Shown here: positions 38,878-49,700 of the stretch, one piece after another
How the letters are laid out: the number at the start of each line of letters is the position of its first letter
How positions within the stretch are numbered: the stretch's first letter is position 1
Origin: Dechloromonas sp.
GTDB lineage: Bacteria; Pseudomonadota; Gammaproteobacteria; Burkholderiales; Rhodocyclaceae
Assembly: GCA_028689015.1 (NCBI GenBank)
Contig: JAQTXC010000002.1
Span: 92,183-156,182, forward strand
Length of the DNA: 64,000 nt
Reading direction: 5' to 3'
Notes under the pieces: generated by a model
What the model was told of the DNA's origin: nothing
The model's database searches: none
The model's input: the letters and a program-made list of their open reading frames with translations, nothing else
Position numbers and translations under genes: made by a program

Positions 38878-39546
38878 CTACCGCAAAGTGATGATTTTCC
38901 AGCCCATTTCGCCAGCGTGGGTGCGCAGGGTGTCATCCGGGTCGACGGCCACCGGCGTGCGGACCTTGGCCATCAGCGGCAAATCATTGTGCGAGTCGCT
39001 GTAGAAAAAGCTGTCGCCAAAGCTGCCCCACCACAGACCGAGCGATTCCAGCCATTGCTCGACACGAACGATCTTGCCGCCCTGAAAGGAGGGGGTGCCG
39101 GTGGTTTGACCAGAAAATGCGCCGCTGGCGACGTCGACCGTGGGAATGGCGCCAATCAGGTGTGGAATGCCGAATTCACGGGCAATTGGCCCGGTCACGA
39201 AGCTATTGGTGGCGGTGACGATGGCGCACAGGTCGCCGGCGGTCAGGTGTTGCTGGACCAGCGCCCGGGCCTGCGGCGTCATGATCGGCCGGATGTGTTG
39301 CGCCATGTAGTCGCGGTGCCAGGCGTCGAGGACGGCACGCGGCTGGTGGGTGAGCGGGGTGAGCTGGAAAGCGAGGAATTCGTGGATGTCGAGCGTGCCG
39401 GCTTTGTACTGGGCGTAAAAATCCTGGTTTTTGGCCGCCTGCAACGCGCCGTCGACCACCCCTTTCGAGATCAGGAATTGCGCCCATTCGAAGTCGGAAT
39501 CGCCGGCGAGCAGGGTGTTGTCGAGGTCAAACAGGGCGAGGTTCAT
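38878..39546 (-). CDS. HAD-IB family phosphohydrolase, SerB-like
   Basis: This 222-residue phosphatase-like protein has motif I LALFDLDNTLLAGDSD, motif II IVTATNSFVT, a lysine region after QGGKIVRVEQWL, and motif IV FGDSFFYSDSHNDLPLM. It belongs to the group often annotated as phosphoserine phosphatase homologues or histidinol-phosphatase-like; the real substrate is not fixed. The ATG at 39546 is preferred to a TTG two codons upstream. It overlaps the intergenic end of hda and precedes pcnB by 49 bases. Confidence 0.88.
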   Translation of the reverse strand: MNLALFDLDNTLLAGDSDFEWAQFLISKGVVDGALQAAKNQDFYAQYKAGTLDIHEFLAFQLTPLTHQPRAVLDAWHRDYMAQHIRPIMTPQARALVQQHLTAGDLCAIVTATNSFVTGPIAREFGIPHLIGAIPTVDVASGAFSGQTTGTPSFQGGKIVRVEQWLESLGLWWGSFGDSFFYSDSHNDLPLMAKVRTPVAVDPDDTLRTHAGEMGWKIITLR

Positions 39547-39548
39547 GG

Positions 39549-40208
39549 TCAACAGTCCAGAGGCTTGGTTTCGTTCAGTAGTTCGCGCAACAGCGGCAGG
39601 GTGACCGGGCGTTTCTGTTCCAGCGAGTATTCGTCAATGGCGACGAGCAGCAGGGTGAGGATGCGCATGTCGCGTGGGGCGTGGCGCAAAAGGTAATTGA
39701 TCATCTCCGGCGACAATTTGAGCGCCCGTTCGCGGGCCAGGGCGGCGATGGCGGCGCTTTTCTGGTCGTCGGTCAGCGGCAGCAGGCGATAGATCAGCCC
39801 GGCGCCCAGACGCGTGCGTAGGTCTTCGCGCAGGGCTAAGTGGGCGGGCGGTTGGGCGGCAGCGGTCAGCAGCCGGTAACCGGCCATTTTCATCTGGTTG
39901 AAGAGCGCGAAGAGGGCAATCTGGCCGTCTTCATCAAGCTGCTCGATGTTGTCCACGGCCAGCGCCTCGACGGCAGTGACCCCGGCCAGGGCCGGGTTGC
40001 GTGCCGCATCGACCTGGACGAAGCCGCTGGCCTGTAGCAGGTGCGACTTGCCACACCCGGCTTCGCCATAGAGGCAGAAGGTGCTGTCGGGCTGGCTACC
40101 GGCCAGCCATTCGGTCAGCGCGGCCACGGTTTCGGCATTGCCGCCCGGCACGAAATTGTCGAGTGACGGGGGGCTGGCTGGCAGCAGATCGAGGGTCAGC
40201 TGGCGCAT
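39549..40208 (-). CDS. hda: DnaA regulatory inactivator Hda
   Basis: This 219-residue AAA+ protein resembles the DnaA ATPase domain and promotes hydrolysis of DnaA-bound ATP with the beta clamp after initiation. It has a clamp-binding motif at the N-terminus (RQLTLDLLP), the P-loop FCLYGEAGCGKSHLL, LAVDNIEQL as Walker B-like, and a DLRTRLGAGLIYRLLPL arginine-finger region. There is no DNA-binding domain IV. The hda-HAD-pcnB-folK order is common in betaproteobacteria. Confidence 0.93.
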   Translation of the reverse strand: MRQLTLDLLPASPPSLDNFVPGGNAETVAALTEWLAGSQPDSTFCLYGEAGCGKSHLLQASGFVQVDAARNPALAGVTAVEALAVDNIEQLDEDGQIALFALFNQMKMAGYRLLTAAAQPPAHLALREDLRTRLGAGLIYRLLPLTDDQKSAAIAALARERALKLSPEMINYLLRHAPRDMRILTLLLVAIDEYSLEQKRPVTLPLLRELLNETKPLDC

Positions 40209-40215
40209 GGCGACG

Positions 40216-41490
<1,275 letters not shown>

Positions 41491-41565
41491 GCATATTCTC
41501 CACGAGGCAAGCGCCCGGACAGGTTGGGCGCCAAAAATTTGGACGGGCGATTTTAGCAGAGGCGG

Positions 41566-41601
41566 CCACCGCCAGCCGCCTGCGATGGCGGCTGGCGGTG
41601 G
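41566..41601. repeat. Perfect 15-bp inverted repeat between the carbonic-anhydrase-like gene and tyrS
   Basis: CCACCGCCAGCCGCC (41566-41580) and GGCGGCTGGCGGTGG (41587-41601) flank the loop TGCGAT. There is no U-tract, so it is not a standard terminator. It may stop Rho or exonucleases, act as a REP-like element, or bind a protein. Confidence 0.75.
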
Positions 41602-41646
41602 GTCATGGGCGGGTTTCTTGCGGGATGGCGGGGTTGACCGTGGTCT

Positions 41647-42708
41647 TCAGTCGGCCAGTTGCTCTAGTCGCCGGGTGCGCCAGTCGAGGACGGCGGTGCG
41701 TGAAATCATTCGTCCGGCAATGCTCGGCACCCGTTCGGCAATGACCTGCGCGGCAAACTGGCTGAGGAAGCGCGCCTTCATTTCGGCCCGCGCCCGGTCG
41801 CTACCGATTTCTTCATAGGGCGAGGAGGCGAGCAGCAGGAAACCGTCATCCGGAATACGGCCCGCCTGCATATTGCTGGCAATGATGCGTGCCGCCTTGC
41901 CGATCGGGTCGGCCAGTTGTGGGCTGTACGGGCCTACGATCAACGCCAGGTTGGGCATGTGCAAAAAATCGAAACCACGGCCCAGGCAAATAATCCATTC
42001 ACGATGCTCAGTGTCCAGAGTGCGCGCGTTCTGGCGAATTTGGGCAATATGGTGCAAATTGCCGGTGAGTAGCGGCAGCAGGTCAGCACCCATCTGCTCC
42101 GGCATGTCCGGGCATAAGGCGGCCAGCCGGGCCGGCAGCAAGGCCTGATCGGCCGGCGTGATGGTCGATAAATCAAGCGTTTCACCCGCATGTTCACCGT
42201 GCAGGATCAGTGCATCCTCGTCGGTTTCAAAGCCGCAGATCAGTGGATAAACGCTGCGATGGCCCAGGCCGAACACCTGTTCAATCTGCTGGCGCAGGGT
42301 TTGCGTCGCGGCCAGGGCCGCCCCCGTGTCGTAATTGAAACCGGCGCAGCCGCGCTGCGGGTCGCCGCGCGAAAAATGATAGGTGGCCATCAGCAAGACG
42401 CGCCGCCCCTCGTTAATTTGCCGATGCACGTAGTGGGCAAGCACTTCGCCCAAATGCGGCCAACCCAGATCGAACATGCCACCGAGATTGCGAAAGGGCT
42501 GGATGAGGCCGGGCGGCGTGCCGGTCGCCACCGGAATGTTGATCCGCCCGTCCATGCATTTGAGAACAGCAATGGCCGTCGGGTGCCGGGCTTGATAGCG
42601 CTGCCGGGTCAGCGTCGCCTCTGGGGTGGCGTAGTCCGCCGCATGCCGCGCCGCATGCGCAAACAGCCAGTCAACACGCTCGGCAATTGGTCCCAATGAC
42701 ATTCCCAT
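41647..42708 (-). CDS. Carbonic-anhydrase-like protein (beta-class/CsoSCA-like zinc site)
   Basis: This 353-residue soluble protein contains AVLKCMDGRINIPV, matching the Cys-x-Asp-x-Arg motif of beta-class carbonic anhydrases (Cys51, Asp53, Arg55). YHFSRGDPQRGC follows, with His111 and Cys121 as further possible zinc ligands. The long His-Cys spacing recalls the carboxysomal CsoSCA enzyme rather than common beta enzymes (His-x-x-Cys). No carboxysome gene is nearby. The ATG at 42708 follows AAGGAG with six-base spacing; longer frames are not conserved-looking. The catalytic role is inference from the motif. Confidence 0.62.
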   Translation of the reverse strand: MGMSLGPIAERVDWLFAHAARHAADYATPEATLTRQRYQARHPTAIAVLKCMDGRINIPVATGTPPGLIQPFRNLGGMFDLGWPHLGEVLAHYVHRQINEGRRVLLMATYHFSRGDPQRGCAGFNYDTGAALAATQTLRQQIEQVFGLGHRSVYPLICGFETDEDALILHGEHAGETLDLSTITPADQALLPARLAALCPDMPEQMGADLLPLLTGNLHHIAQIRQNARTLDTEHREWIICLGRGFDFLHMPNLALIVGPYSPQLADPIGKAARIIASNMQAGRIPDDGFLLLASSPYEEIGSDRARAEMKARFLSQFAAQVIAERVPSIAGRMISRTAVLDWRTRRLEQLAD

Positions 42709-42914
42709 CTGGCGCTCCTTGTTGGTTGCCGTGATCTTAGGGGGGGTGGGGGTTTTGGGCAACCGTCGGGGCGGGCTGGTCGTGGCTTGTAAAACAAGAG
42801 GCCATTTATCTCGGGCGCTTGACCCGTCAGTGAATGCTAAATAACATGGGCATTTTTTTAAAAAATGAAATCTACAATACGGCGCCAATAGGCTGCTGGC
42901 TGAAGGAGAATTGA

Positions 42915-43640
42915 ATGAATCTGTTCAGAATATCTGCCGTCGTTGCCGCATTGCTCGGTGTGACTGCTTGTGCATCACAATATGCTGATGTGCCGGCGCC
43001 AACGCGCTTCAAAAGTAATGAGCAGTTGCGCTTGCAGGCTGCCGAGCATTGGCGGGCTATTGCCGATCATGTGGCGGCTCAGGTGGCGAGTGATGTCCGA
43101 TCCCGGCTTGGGACGCGCGCCTTGTATATTCCCTTGCCGCATGATGAGCAGGCATTTGTCAGCGGTTTTCGCGAGTTGCTGATTACTGCGCTGGTGCAGC
43201 AAGGGTTGCCGGTCAGTGTCCGTCCTGAGGGCGCGATGACAGTTGATGTCGCGTATTCGATTTACAAATTCCAGCCGGACCGGCTGCAGAACACCTATTA
43301 CTACGGTGAGGCGACGATGCTGGCGGCAGGCTTGTGGGCCCTGGGCGGTGTTATTGGCGCTGATGTGGCGACCAAAGCGGGGGTTGATGCAGGTGTCAAG
43401 TTGCTGACGATCGCGGCGGGTCTTGATGGATTTTCCTGGTTGAACGGCGAAGTCATGCGGGGGAGCAAGCAAGCATCGGGCAGCATTCCGCGCTCTGAAA
43501 TCCTGTTGACCGTGACCTTGGTGGATGGCGACCGTATGGTCAGCCGGAGCAGCAATATTTATTACGCCACGGACGAAGATAAAGCGCTGTACTGGGATCG
43601 GCCGGGTGCCGGTTATACGCTCAAAGTTCGCGGCGACTGA
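42915..43640 (+). CDS. Putative outer-membrane lipoprotein of unknown family
   Basis: This 241-residue protein has a lipoprotein signal peptide ending in GVTAC at Cys19. The mature part has RSRLGTRALYIPLPHDEQAF, VSGFRELLITALVQQGLPV, a hydrophobic stretch ATMLAAGLWALGGVIGADVA that may insert in a membrane, and TLVDGDRMVSRSSNIYYATDE. The alternation of a beta-rich part and a helix resembles assembly or stress lipoproteins, but I cannot name a family. The ribosome site AAGGAG is clear, and a TACAAT hexamer sits at 42873-42878. It is followed after 11 bases by a FlgO-like lipoprotein. Confidence 0.7.
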   Translation: MNLFRISAVVAALLGVTACASQYADVPAPTRFKSNEQLRLQAAEHWRAIADHVAAQVASDVRSRLGTRALYIPLPHDEQAFVSGFRELLITALVQQGLPVSVRPEGAMTVDVAYSIYKFQPDRLQNTYYYGEATMLAAGLWALGGVIGADVATKAGVDAGVKLLTIAAGLDGFSWLNGEVMRGSKQASGSIPRSEILLTVTLVDGDRMVSRSSNIYYATDEDKALYWDRPGAGYTLKVRGD

Positions 43641-43651
43641 AGGAGGCCCTT

Positions 43652-44242
43652 ATGCAACGTTTGAACATTTCCATCCTTTTCGCATCCTTGGTTGCTTTAT
43701 CAGCTTGTGAAACGCTGCCGGCGCCTAGCGCAGCCAGTGTCGATCCGACTTATGAGCAGGCTGCGGCCAGTCAGTTTCGGGCGGCTAACTATGCGGCTAC
43801 GGACGCCTTGTTGAAGTCCTATGTTGAGCCTGCCAGTACCAACAATCGTTCCGGGGCGGCAACATCGGCCCCTTTCCTTGTGGCGACTCTGGCGCAGATT
43901 GATCGTCTGGAGCAGTCGTCGACCTTTGGCCGCATCATTTCCGAGCAAATCGTCTCGCGTCTGACGCAAGGCGGGGTGCGCGTTGTCGAAATGAAACTAC
44001 GCAACGGCGTATATATGAAGCGCAACGAAGGCGAGTTCATGTTGACCCGTGAAATCCGCGAGGTGGCTAACGCGCATCAGGCCCAGGCCGTGGTGATCGG
44101 TACCTATGCCGAGAGTGCGTCGATGGTTCATGTCAGCCTCAAACTGGTCGATCCATCAAGCAGTTTGATTTTGGCGGCCCATGACTATGCGCTGCCGATG
44201 GATCGTCAGGTTCGTAGCATGTTACGGAAATCACTCTACTGA
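43652..44242 (+). CDS. FlgO-like outer-membrane lipoprotein
   Basis: This 196-residue protein has a lipobox (ALSAC, Cys19) and a FlgO-type domain: PFLVATLAQIDRLEQSSTFGRIISEQIVSRL, VRVVEMKLRNGVYM, then QAVVIGTYAESASMVHVSLKLVDPSS. FlgO is an outer-membrane protein linked to flagella in Vibrio, but many FlgO-domain proteins occur away from flagellar genes, as here. It follows the preceding lipoprotein closely with its own AAGGAGG site, so the two probably work together. Confidence 0.8.
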   Translation: MQRLNISILFASLVALSACETLPAPSAASVDPTYEQAAASQFRAANYAATDALLKSYVEPASTNNRSGAATSAPFLVATLAQIDRLEQSSTFGRIISEQIVSRLTQGGVRVVEMKLRNGVYMKRNEGEFMLTREIREVANAHQAQAVVIGTYAESASMVHVSLKLVDPSSSLILAAHDYALPMDRQVRSMLRKSLY

Positions 44243-44392
44243 TCTCTGGTGGGTGCGGATGTGGCCGTCGGCGGCATCCGCAATGTCTGGTCTCAATTGA
44301 ATCAAAGCAAACTGGGTCAGTAGCAGGCTTGGCCTGTCCTTTAGGGTAAAATCGCGGCACTTTTCGACTGTCGACCGCAAGGTTTTGTTGCC

Positions 44393-45436
44393 ATGACCCA
44401 GAATACTTCCCTTTCCTACCGTGATGCCGGTGTCGATATTGATGCTGGCGATGCTCTCGTCGAACGTATCAAGCCGCTTGCCAAAAAAACGCTGCGCGAC
44501 GGCGTGCTCGGCGGCATTGGCGGTTTTGGTGCGCTGTTCGAAGTGCCGAAGCGCTATAAGGAGCCGGTGCTGGTTTCGGGGACCGATGGCGTCGGCACCA
44601 AACTGCGCCTGGCCTTCGACCTGAATCGCCACGACACCGTGGGTCAGGATCTGGTGGCGATGAGCGTCAATGACATTCTGGTGCTTGGTGCCGAATCGCT
44701 GTTCTTCCTGGATTACTTTGCCTGCGGCAAGCTCGATGTTGATACCGCCGCGGCGGTTGTTGGTGGTATTGCCAAGGGCTGCGAATTGGCCGGCTGCGCG
44801 CTGATCGGTGGCGAAACGGCTGAAATGCCGGGCATGTACCCGGCTGGCGAATACGATCTGGCTGGTTTCGCGGTCGGTGTTGTTGAAAAGTCCAAGGCCA
44901 TCGATGGCAAGGCCTCGATTGTCCCGGGCGATGTGGTGCTTGGTCTGGCTTCTTCCGGCGCCCACTCCAACGGTTATTCGCTGGTGCGCAAGATCATCGA
45001 GCGCTCCAATCCCGACATGAACGCCAAGTTTGATGGCGAGCGCACGCTGGCCGACGTGGTCATGGCCCCGACCCGCATCTACGTCAAGCAGGTGCTGGCG
45101 ACGATGGAAAAGGTCACGATCAAGGGCATGGCCCACATTACCGGCGGTGGCCTGCTTGAAAACGTGCCGCGTGTGCTGCCGGAAAACACCGTCGCTGAGC
45201 TGGAAAAGGCTGCCTGGCCGCGCCCCAAGCTGTTCGACTGGATGCAGGCCGAAGGCAATGTCGCCGAGAATGAAATGCACCGCGTTTTCAACTGCGGCAT
45301 CGGTCTGGTCATTGTGGTTGCGGCAGCGGATGCTGAGGCAGCAATGGCTGAACTGACGGCGCAGGGCGAGGCGGTGTATCGCATCGGCCAGATTCTTGCC
45401 CGCCAGGGTGACGAGGCGCAGACCCGCGTTATCTAA
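44393..45436 (+). CDS. purM: Phosphoribosylformylglycinamidine cyclo-ligase (AIR synthetase)
   Basis: This 347-residue enzyme closes the imidazole ring in purine synthesis. It has [74 protein letters not shown] and the [16 protein letters not shown] block. The length is normal. The upstream spacer (44243-44392) holds a TAAAAT at 44347-44352 that may be a -10 element. A strong terminator with a palindrome in its loop follows. purN lies 10 kb away on the same strand. Confidence 0.97.
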   Translation: MTQNTSLSYRDAGVDIDAGDALVERIKPLAKKTLRDGVLGGIGGFGALFEVPKRYKEPVLVSGTDGVGTKLRLAFDLNRHDTVGQDLVAMSVNDILVLGAESLFFLDYFACGKLDVDTAAAVVGGIAKGCELAGCALIGGETAEMPGMYPAGEYDLAGFAVGVVEKSKAIDGKASIVPGDVVLGLASSGAHSNGYSLVRKIIERSNPDMNAKFDGERTLADVVMAPTRIYVKQVLATMEKVTIKGMAHITGGGLLENVPRVLPENTVAELEKAAWPRPKLFDWMQAEGNVAENEMHRVFNCGIGLVIVVAAADAEAAMAELTAQGEAVYRIGQILARQGDEAQTRVI

Positions 45437-45483
45437 ACCTGTTGGGGTCGGCAGGCTGGCCGCCGGCCCGGTCATTTTCAAGA

Positions 45484-45525
45484 AATTGCCCTGCTCGCGG
45501 TCGACCGCGTTCGCAGGGCATTTTT
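45484..45525 (+). terminator. Terminator of purM carrying a GCGGTCGACCGC palindrome in its loop
   Basis: TGCCCTGC (45487-45494) pairs with GCAGGGCA (45513-45520), extended by A-T pairs, followed by TTTTT. The apical part contains the palindrome GCGGTCGACCGC (45497-45508), which can form a second stem on top. Confidence 0.88.
45497..45508. repeat. GCGGTCGACCGC palindrome, copy 4 (loop of the purM terminator)
   Basis: This exact copy of the 12-base palindrome lies at the top of the purM terminator hairpin. Confidence 0.85.
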
Positions 45526-45586
45526 ACGCGCTGGCTTTGGCTACAATCAGCCCTTCTGCGCTTGGGCGCCTGTCTGGAAAAAAACG

Positions 45587-46708
45587 ATGCGTCATTTAAC
45601 CCTTACCGTGGCCTTGTCTGGACTGCTCGGCCTTGGCTTTTATGCTTACGCTGCGCAGCAGGGGCCGTCGCCGTCGACCGATAAAACCGCTGAAAAAGTT
45701 GCTGACAAGCCCGCCGCGCCCCCCGCCCGGCCGGTGGCGGTGGAAACGGCGGTGGTCCGCCCGGTGGATCTGCAGGACGAGGCGAGCGCGGTCGGGACGC
45801 TGAAAGCCAATGAGTCGGTGGTGCTGCGCCCGGAAACCAGCGGCCGGGTAGCGCAGATTGGTTTTCGTGATGGTGCGGTGGTGGCCAAGGGGGCGTTGCT
45901 GATTGCCTTCGATGATGCCGTGCAGGCGGCTGAGGTGCAGCAGGCGCGGGCCAATGTGGCCGTAGCGCGCAATAATTTCAAGCGTAGCCAGGAGTTGCTG
46001 AGCCGCCAGTTTGTCAGCCCGCAGGCGCTGGAGGCGGCAGCGGCGGCCTTGCAAGTGCAGGAGGCGGCCTTGCAGGTGGCGCAGGCCAAGGCGGCGCGCA
46101 TGCGTTTGCTGGCGCCTTTTCGGGGCGTGGTTGGGCTGCGTGATGTCAGCGTCGGGGATTACGTCAAGGAAGGCGAGACGCTGATCAATATTGAGGATAT
46201 CGCGACCCTGCGTGTCGATTTCAAGCTGCCGGAAACCCGTTTGCCGCAATTGCGCCCTGGCCAGAAAGTCGAATTGAGCAGCGATGCCTTGCCGGGGAGG
46301 ACGCTGAGCGCGCGGGTCGAGGCCAGCGATCCGCAGGTGGATGTGGCGGCCCGGGCGCTAGCGGTGCGGGCGCGGCTGGATAACCCGGCTGGCCTGTTGC
46401 GGCCGGGCATGTTTGTGCGGGTGCGGGTGTTGTTCGGCGAACGCTCTGGCGTTCTGATGGTGCCGGAAGCGGCGATTATTCCCGGTCAGCAGCCGTCCGT
46501 GCTCAAGGTGGTTGACGGTAAGGCGCAACCGGCCAAGCTGCGCCTTGGTCTGCGGCGCGATGCCCTGGTCGAGGTGGTCGAGGGCTTGGCGGCGGGCGAT
46601 GTGGTGGTGACGGCTGGTCAGCTCAAGCTGCGTCCGGGCATGCCGGTCAAAGCGGTCGGTGAGGGCGTACCGGCGCCCGCCAAGGGCGACGCCAAGGCAG
46701 CCGGCTGA
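45587..46708 (+). CDS. RND efflux periplasmic adaptor subunit
   Basis: This 373-residue membrane-fusion protein has an N-terminal helix (LTVALSGLLGLGFYAYAA), a proline-rich linker, and a barrel-sandwich domain (AVGTLKANESVVLRPETSGRVAQIGFRDG). A coiled-coil hairpin follows (NVAVARNNFKRSQELLSRQFVS), then the second lipoyl half (RMRLLAPFRGVVGLRDVSVGDYV). The C-terminal domain has VVVTAGQLKLRPGMPV. It links the inner-membrane pump, encoded next with a one-base stop/start overlap, to an outer-membrane channel that is not in the window. The substrate is unknown. Confidence 0.93.
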   Translation: MRHLTLTVALSGLLGLGFYAYAAQQGPSPSTDKTAEKVADKPAAPPARPVAVETAVVRPVDLQDEASAVGTLKANESVVLRPETSGRVAQIGFRDGAVVAKGALLIAFDDAVQAAEVQQARANVAVARNNFKRSQELLSRQFVSPQALEAAAAALQVQEAALQVAQAKAARMRLLAPFRGVVGLRDVSVGDYVKEGETLINIEDIATLRVDFKLPETRLPQLRPGQKVELSSDALPGRTLSARVEASDPQVDVAARALAVRARLDNPAGLLRPGMFVRVRVLFGERSGVLMVPEAAIIPGQQPSVLKVVDGKAQPAKLRLGLRRDALVEVVEGLAAGDVVVTAGQLKLRPGMPVKAVGEGVPAPAKGDAKAAG

Positions 46709-49700
46709 TGAAACTCTCTGATCTGTGCATTCAGCGGCCGGTCTTCGCGACCGTCCTGTCCTTGATCATCATGCTGCTGGGGGTGGTGTCTTACGACCGT
46801 CTGTCGGTGCGCGAATACCCGAAAATCGACGAACCAGTCGTGACGGTATCGACCACGTATCGCGGTGCGTCGGCCGAGATCATCGAGTCGCAGGTCAGCA
46901 AACCGCTGGAGGATTCGCTGGCCGGCATCGAAGGGGTGGAGGTCATCACCTCGATTTCCCGCGCGGAAAGCAGCCAGATTTCGGTTCGTTTCAAGCTGGA
47001 ACGCGAACCGGATTCAGCGGCTGCCGATGTCCGCGACCGGGTGTCGCGGGTGCGCAACAAATTGCCGGATGAAGTTGATGAGCCCGTGATCGCCAAGGTT
47101 GAGGCTGACGCCAACCCGATCATCTGGATTGCCTTCTCATCGGATCGCCATTCGGCGCTGGAGGTCACCGACGTGGCCACGCGCATCGTCAAGCCCCGGC
47201 TGCAGACTTTGCCGGGTGCTGCCGATGTGCGCGTCTTTGGTGACCGAAAATTTGCCATGCGGATCTGGCTTGATACCCAGCGCCTGGCGGCGTATCAACT
47301 GACGCCGGCCGATGTTGAGGATGCCTTGCGCAAGCAGAACGTCGAGGTGCCGGCGGGACGGATTGAAAGTCAGTTGCGCGAATTTTCGGTGGTGGCCAAT
47401 ACCGATCTGCGCACGCCCGAGCAATTCAGCGACGTGGTGGTGCGCACGGTCAACGGCTATCCAGTCCGCATTCGTGACGTGGCGCGGGTCGACATTGGGG
47501 CGGCGGCAGAACGCAGTTCGGTGCGTTTCAAAGGCAAGCCGGCCGTAGCGCTGGGCGTCATCAAGCAGGCGACGGCCAACCCGCTTGAACTGTCCAAGGC
47601 CTTGCGCGCCGAGTTGCCGAAATACACCGCCGAGTTGCCGGAGGGCATGCGGGCCGATATTTCCTACGACTCGTCGGTGTTCATCGACCGCTCGATTCGG
47701 GCGGTGTTTACTACCATTGGCGAGGCCATCATTCTGGTGCTGGCCATCATTTTTTTCTTTCTGCGCAATGTGCGGGCGACGCTGATTCCGCTGGTCACCA
47801 TTCCGGTGTCGCTGGTTGGTGCCTTCGCCATCATGTTCGTGCTCGGTTTCTCGATCAACACGCTCACCCTGCTGGCCCTGGTGCTGGCCATTGGTCTGGT
47901 GGTCGATGACGCCATCGTTGTCCTGGAAAACATCTTCCGCCATATCGAGGCCGGTATGTCGCGGCGGGCGGCGGCCCTGCAGGGGGCCAGGGAAATCGGC
48001 TTTGCGGTGGTGGCGATGACGCTGACCCTGGCTGCGGTCTACGCGCCGGTCGCCTTCATGACCGGGCGGATCGGCAAATTGTTCATCGAATTTGCGTTGA
48101 CCCTGGCGGGCGCGGTGCTGGTTTCAGGTTTTGTGGCGCTGACCCTGTCACCAATGATGTGTTCGCTGCTGCTGCGCCACGAAGAACAACATGGCCGAGG
48201 CTTCCTGCTGATCGAGCGTTTTCTCAACGGCTTGAATTCGGGCTACCAGCGCCTGTTGACCGCGTCACTCCAGCGGCGCTGGCTGGTCATGGTCGGTTTT
48301 GTGGCCATCGCCATCTCGTGTGGGGTCCTGCTCAAATTGCTGAAATCCGAACTGGCACCCGTCGAGGATAGAGGCATCATTCTCGGCGTCTTTTCCGGGC
48401 CGGATGGGGCGACGCTGGATTACACCGAAAAATACGCCCGCCAGATTGAGGACATTTACAGCCAGACGGCGGATGTCGAGCGTTATTTCGTGGTGGCCGG
48501 TAACCCGGTGGTCAATCAGGGTTTGTCCTTTGTTGGCCTCACCGACTGGAGCGAGCGCAGCCGGCGTTCACCGGATATTGCCAAGGAGTTGTTCCCGAAA
48601 TTCATGGCGATTCCCGGCGTCCTGGCTTTCCCCGTAACGCCGCCATCGCTCGGTCAGAGTGCCCGTGAGCGGCCGATCAACTTTGTGATCGTGACCTCGG
48701 CTTCTTACGATGAATTGCAGACGGTGACCAGCCAGTTTCTGGGCGAGCTGGCCAAGAACCCCGGCCTGACCAATGTCGATACTGATCTCAAGTTGAATAA
48801 GCCGGAGCTGTCGGTGCGGGTCAAACGGGATCAGGCCGCCGATTTGGGGGTGCCGGTCGAAACCATCGGTCGGACGCTGGAAACCTTTCTGGGCGGGCGG
48901 CAGGTCACGCGCTTCAAGCGCGATGGCGAGCAGTACGACGTGATCGTGCAGGTGGCCGATGGCGAGCGGACGACGCCGGATGCCATCAGCGACCTCTACG
49001 CCCGTGGCCGTGATGGTCAGATGGTGTCGCTCGATAATCTGGTCAGCGTGCGTGAAACGATCAGCCCGCGTGAACTCAATCACTTCGCGCAGCGCCGTGC
49101 CGTCACCATCACCGCCAACCTGGCCCCCGGCTACACCATGGGCGAGGCCTTGCAGGCCATGGAACAGATTGCCGAACAGGTGCTGAAACCGGGTTACGCC
49201 GTCGATTACAACGGCCAGTCGCGCGAATTCCGTCAGTCTTCGTCGTCGCTGGCGCTGACCTTTGGCCTGGCGCTGGCCTTCATCTATCTGGTGCTGGCGG
49301 CGCAGTTCGAGAGTTTTCGCGATCCCTTCATCATTATGTTGACCGTGCCGCTGTCGATGGCCGGCGCCTTGCTCGCCTTGTGGCTGAGCGGCGGCACACT
49401 GAACGTTTATAGCCAGATTGGTCTGGTGACGCTGGTTGGCCTGATCACCAAGCACGGCATCCTGATTGTCGAATTCGCCAATCAATTGCAGGAAAAAGGG
49501 CACGAGCTCACCGCCGCGGTGATTGAATCGGCGGTCTTGCGTTTACGGCCCATCTTGATGACCACCGGGGCCATGGTGCTGGGGGCCATTCCCCTGGCCC
49601 TGGCCAGCGGCGCAGGCGCCGAATCACGGCAGCAGATCGGCTGGGTCATTGTCGGCGGCCTGTTACTCGGGACTTTCTTTACCTTGTTCGTGGTGCCGAC

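Noticed and set aside
43652-44242. Flagellar gene cluster
   Set aside because: Only one FlgO-like domain is present; no other flagellar gene lies within the window.
44255-44281. Hairpin GCGGATG/CATCCGC after the FlgO-like gene as a terminator
   Set aside because: The stem is real, but no T-run follows on either strand, so I do not call it a terminator.
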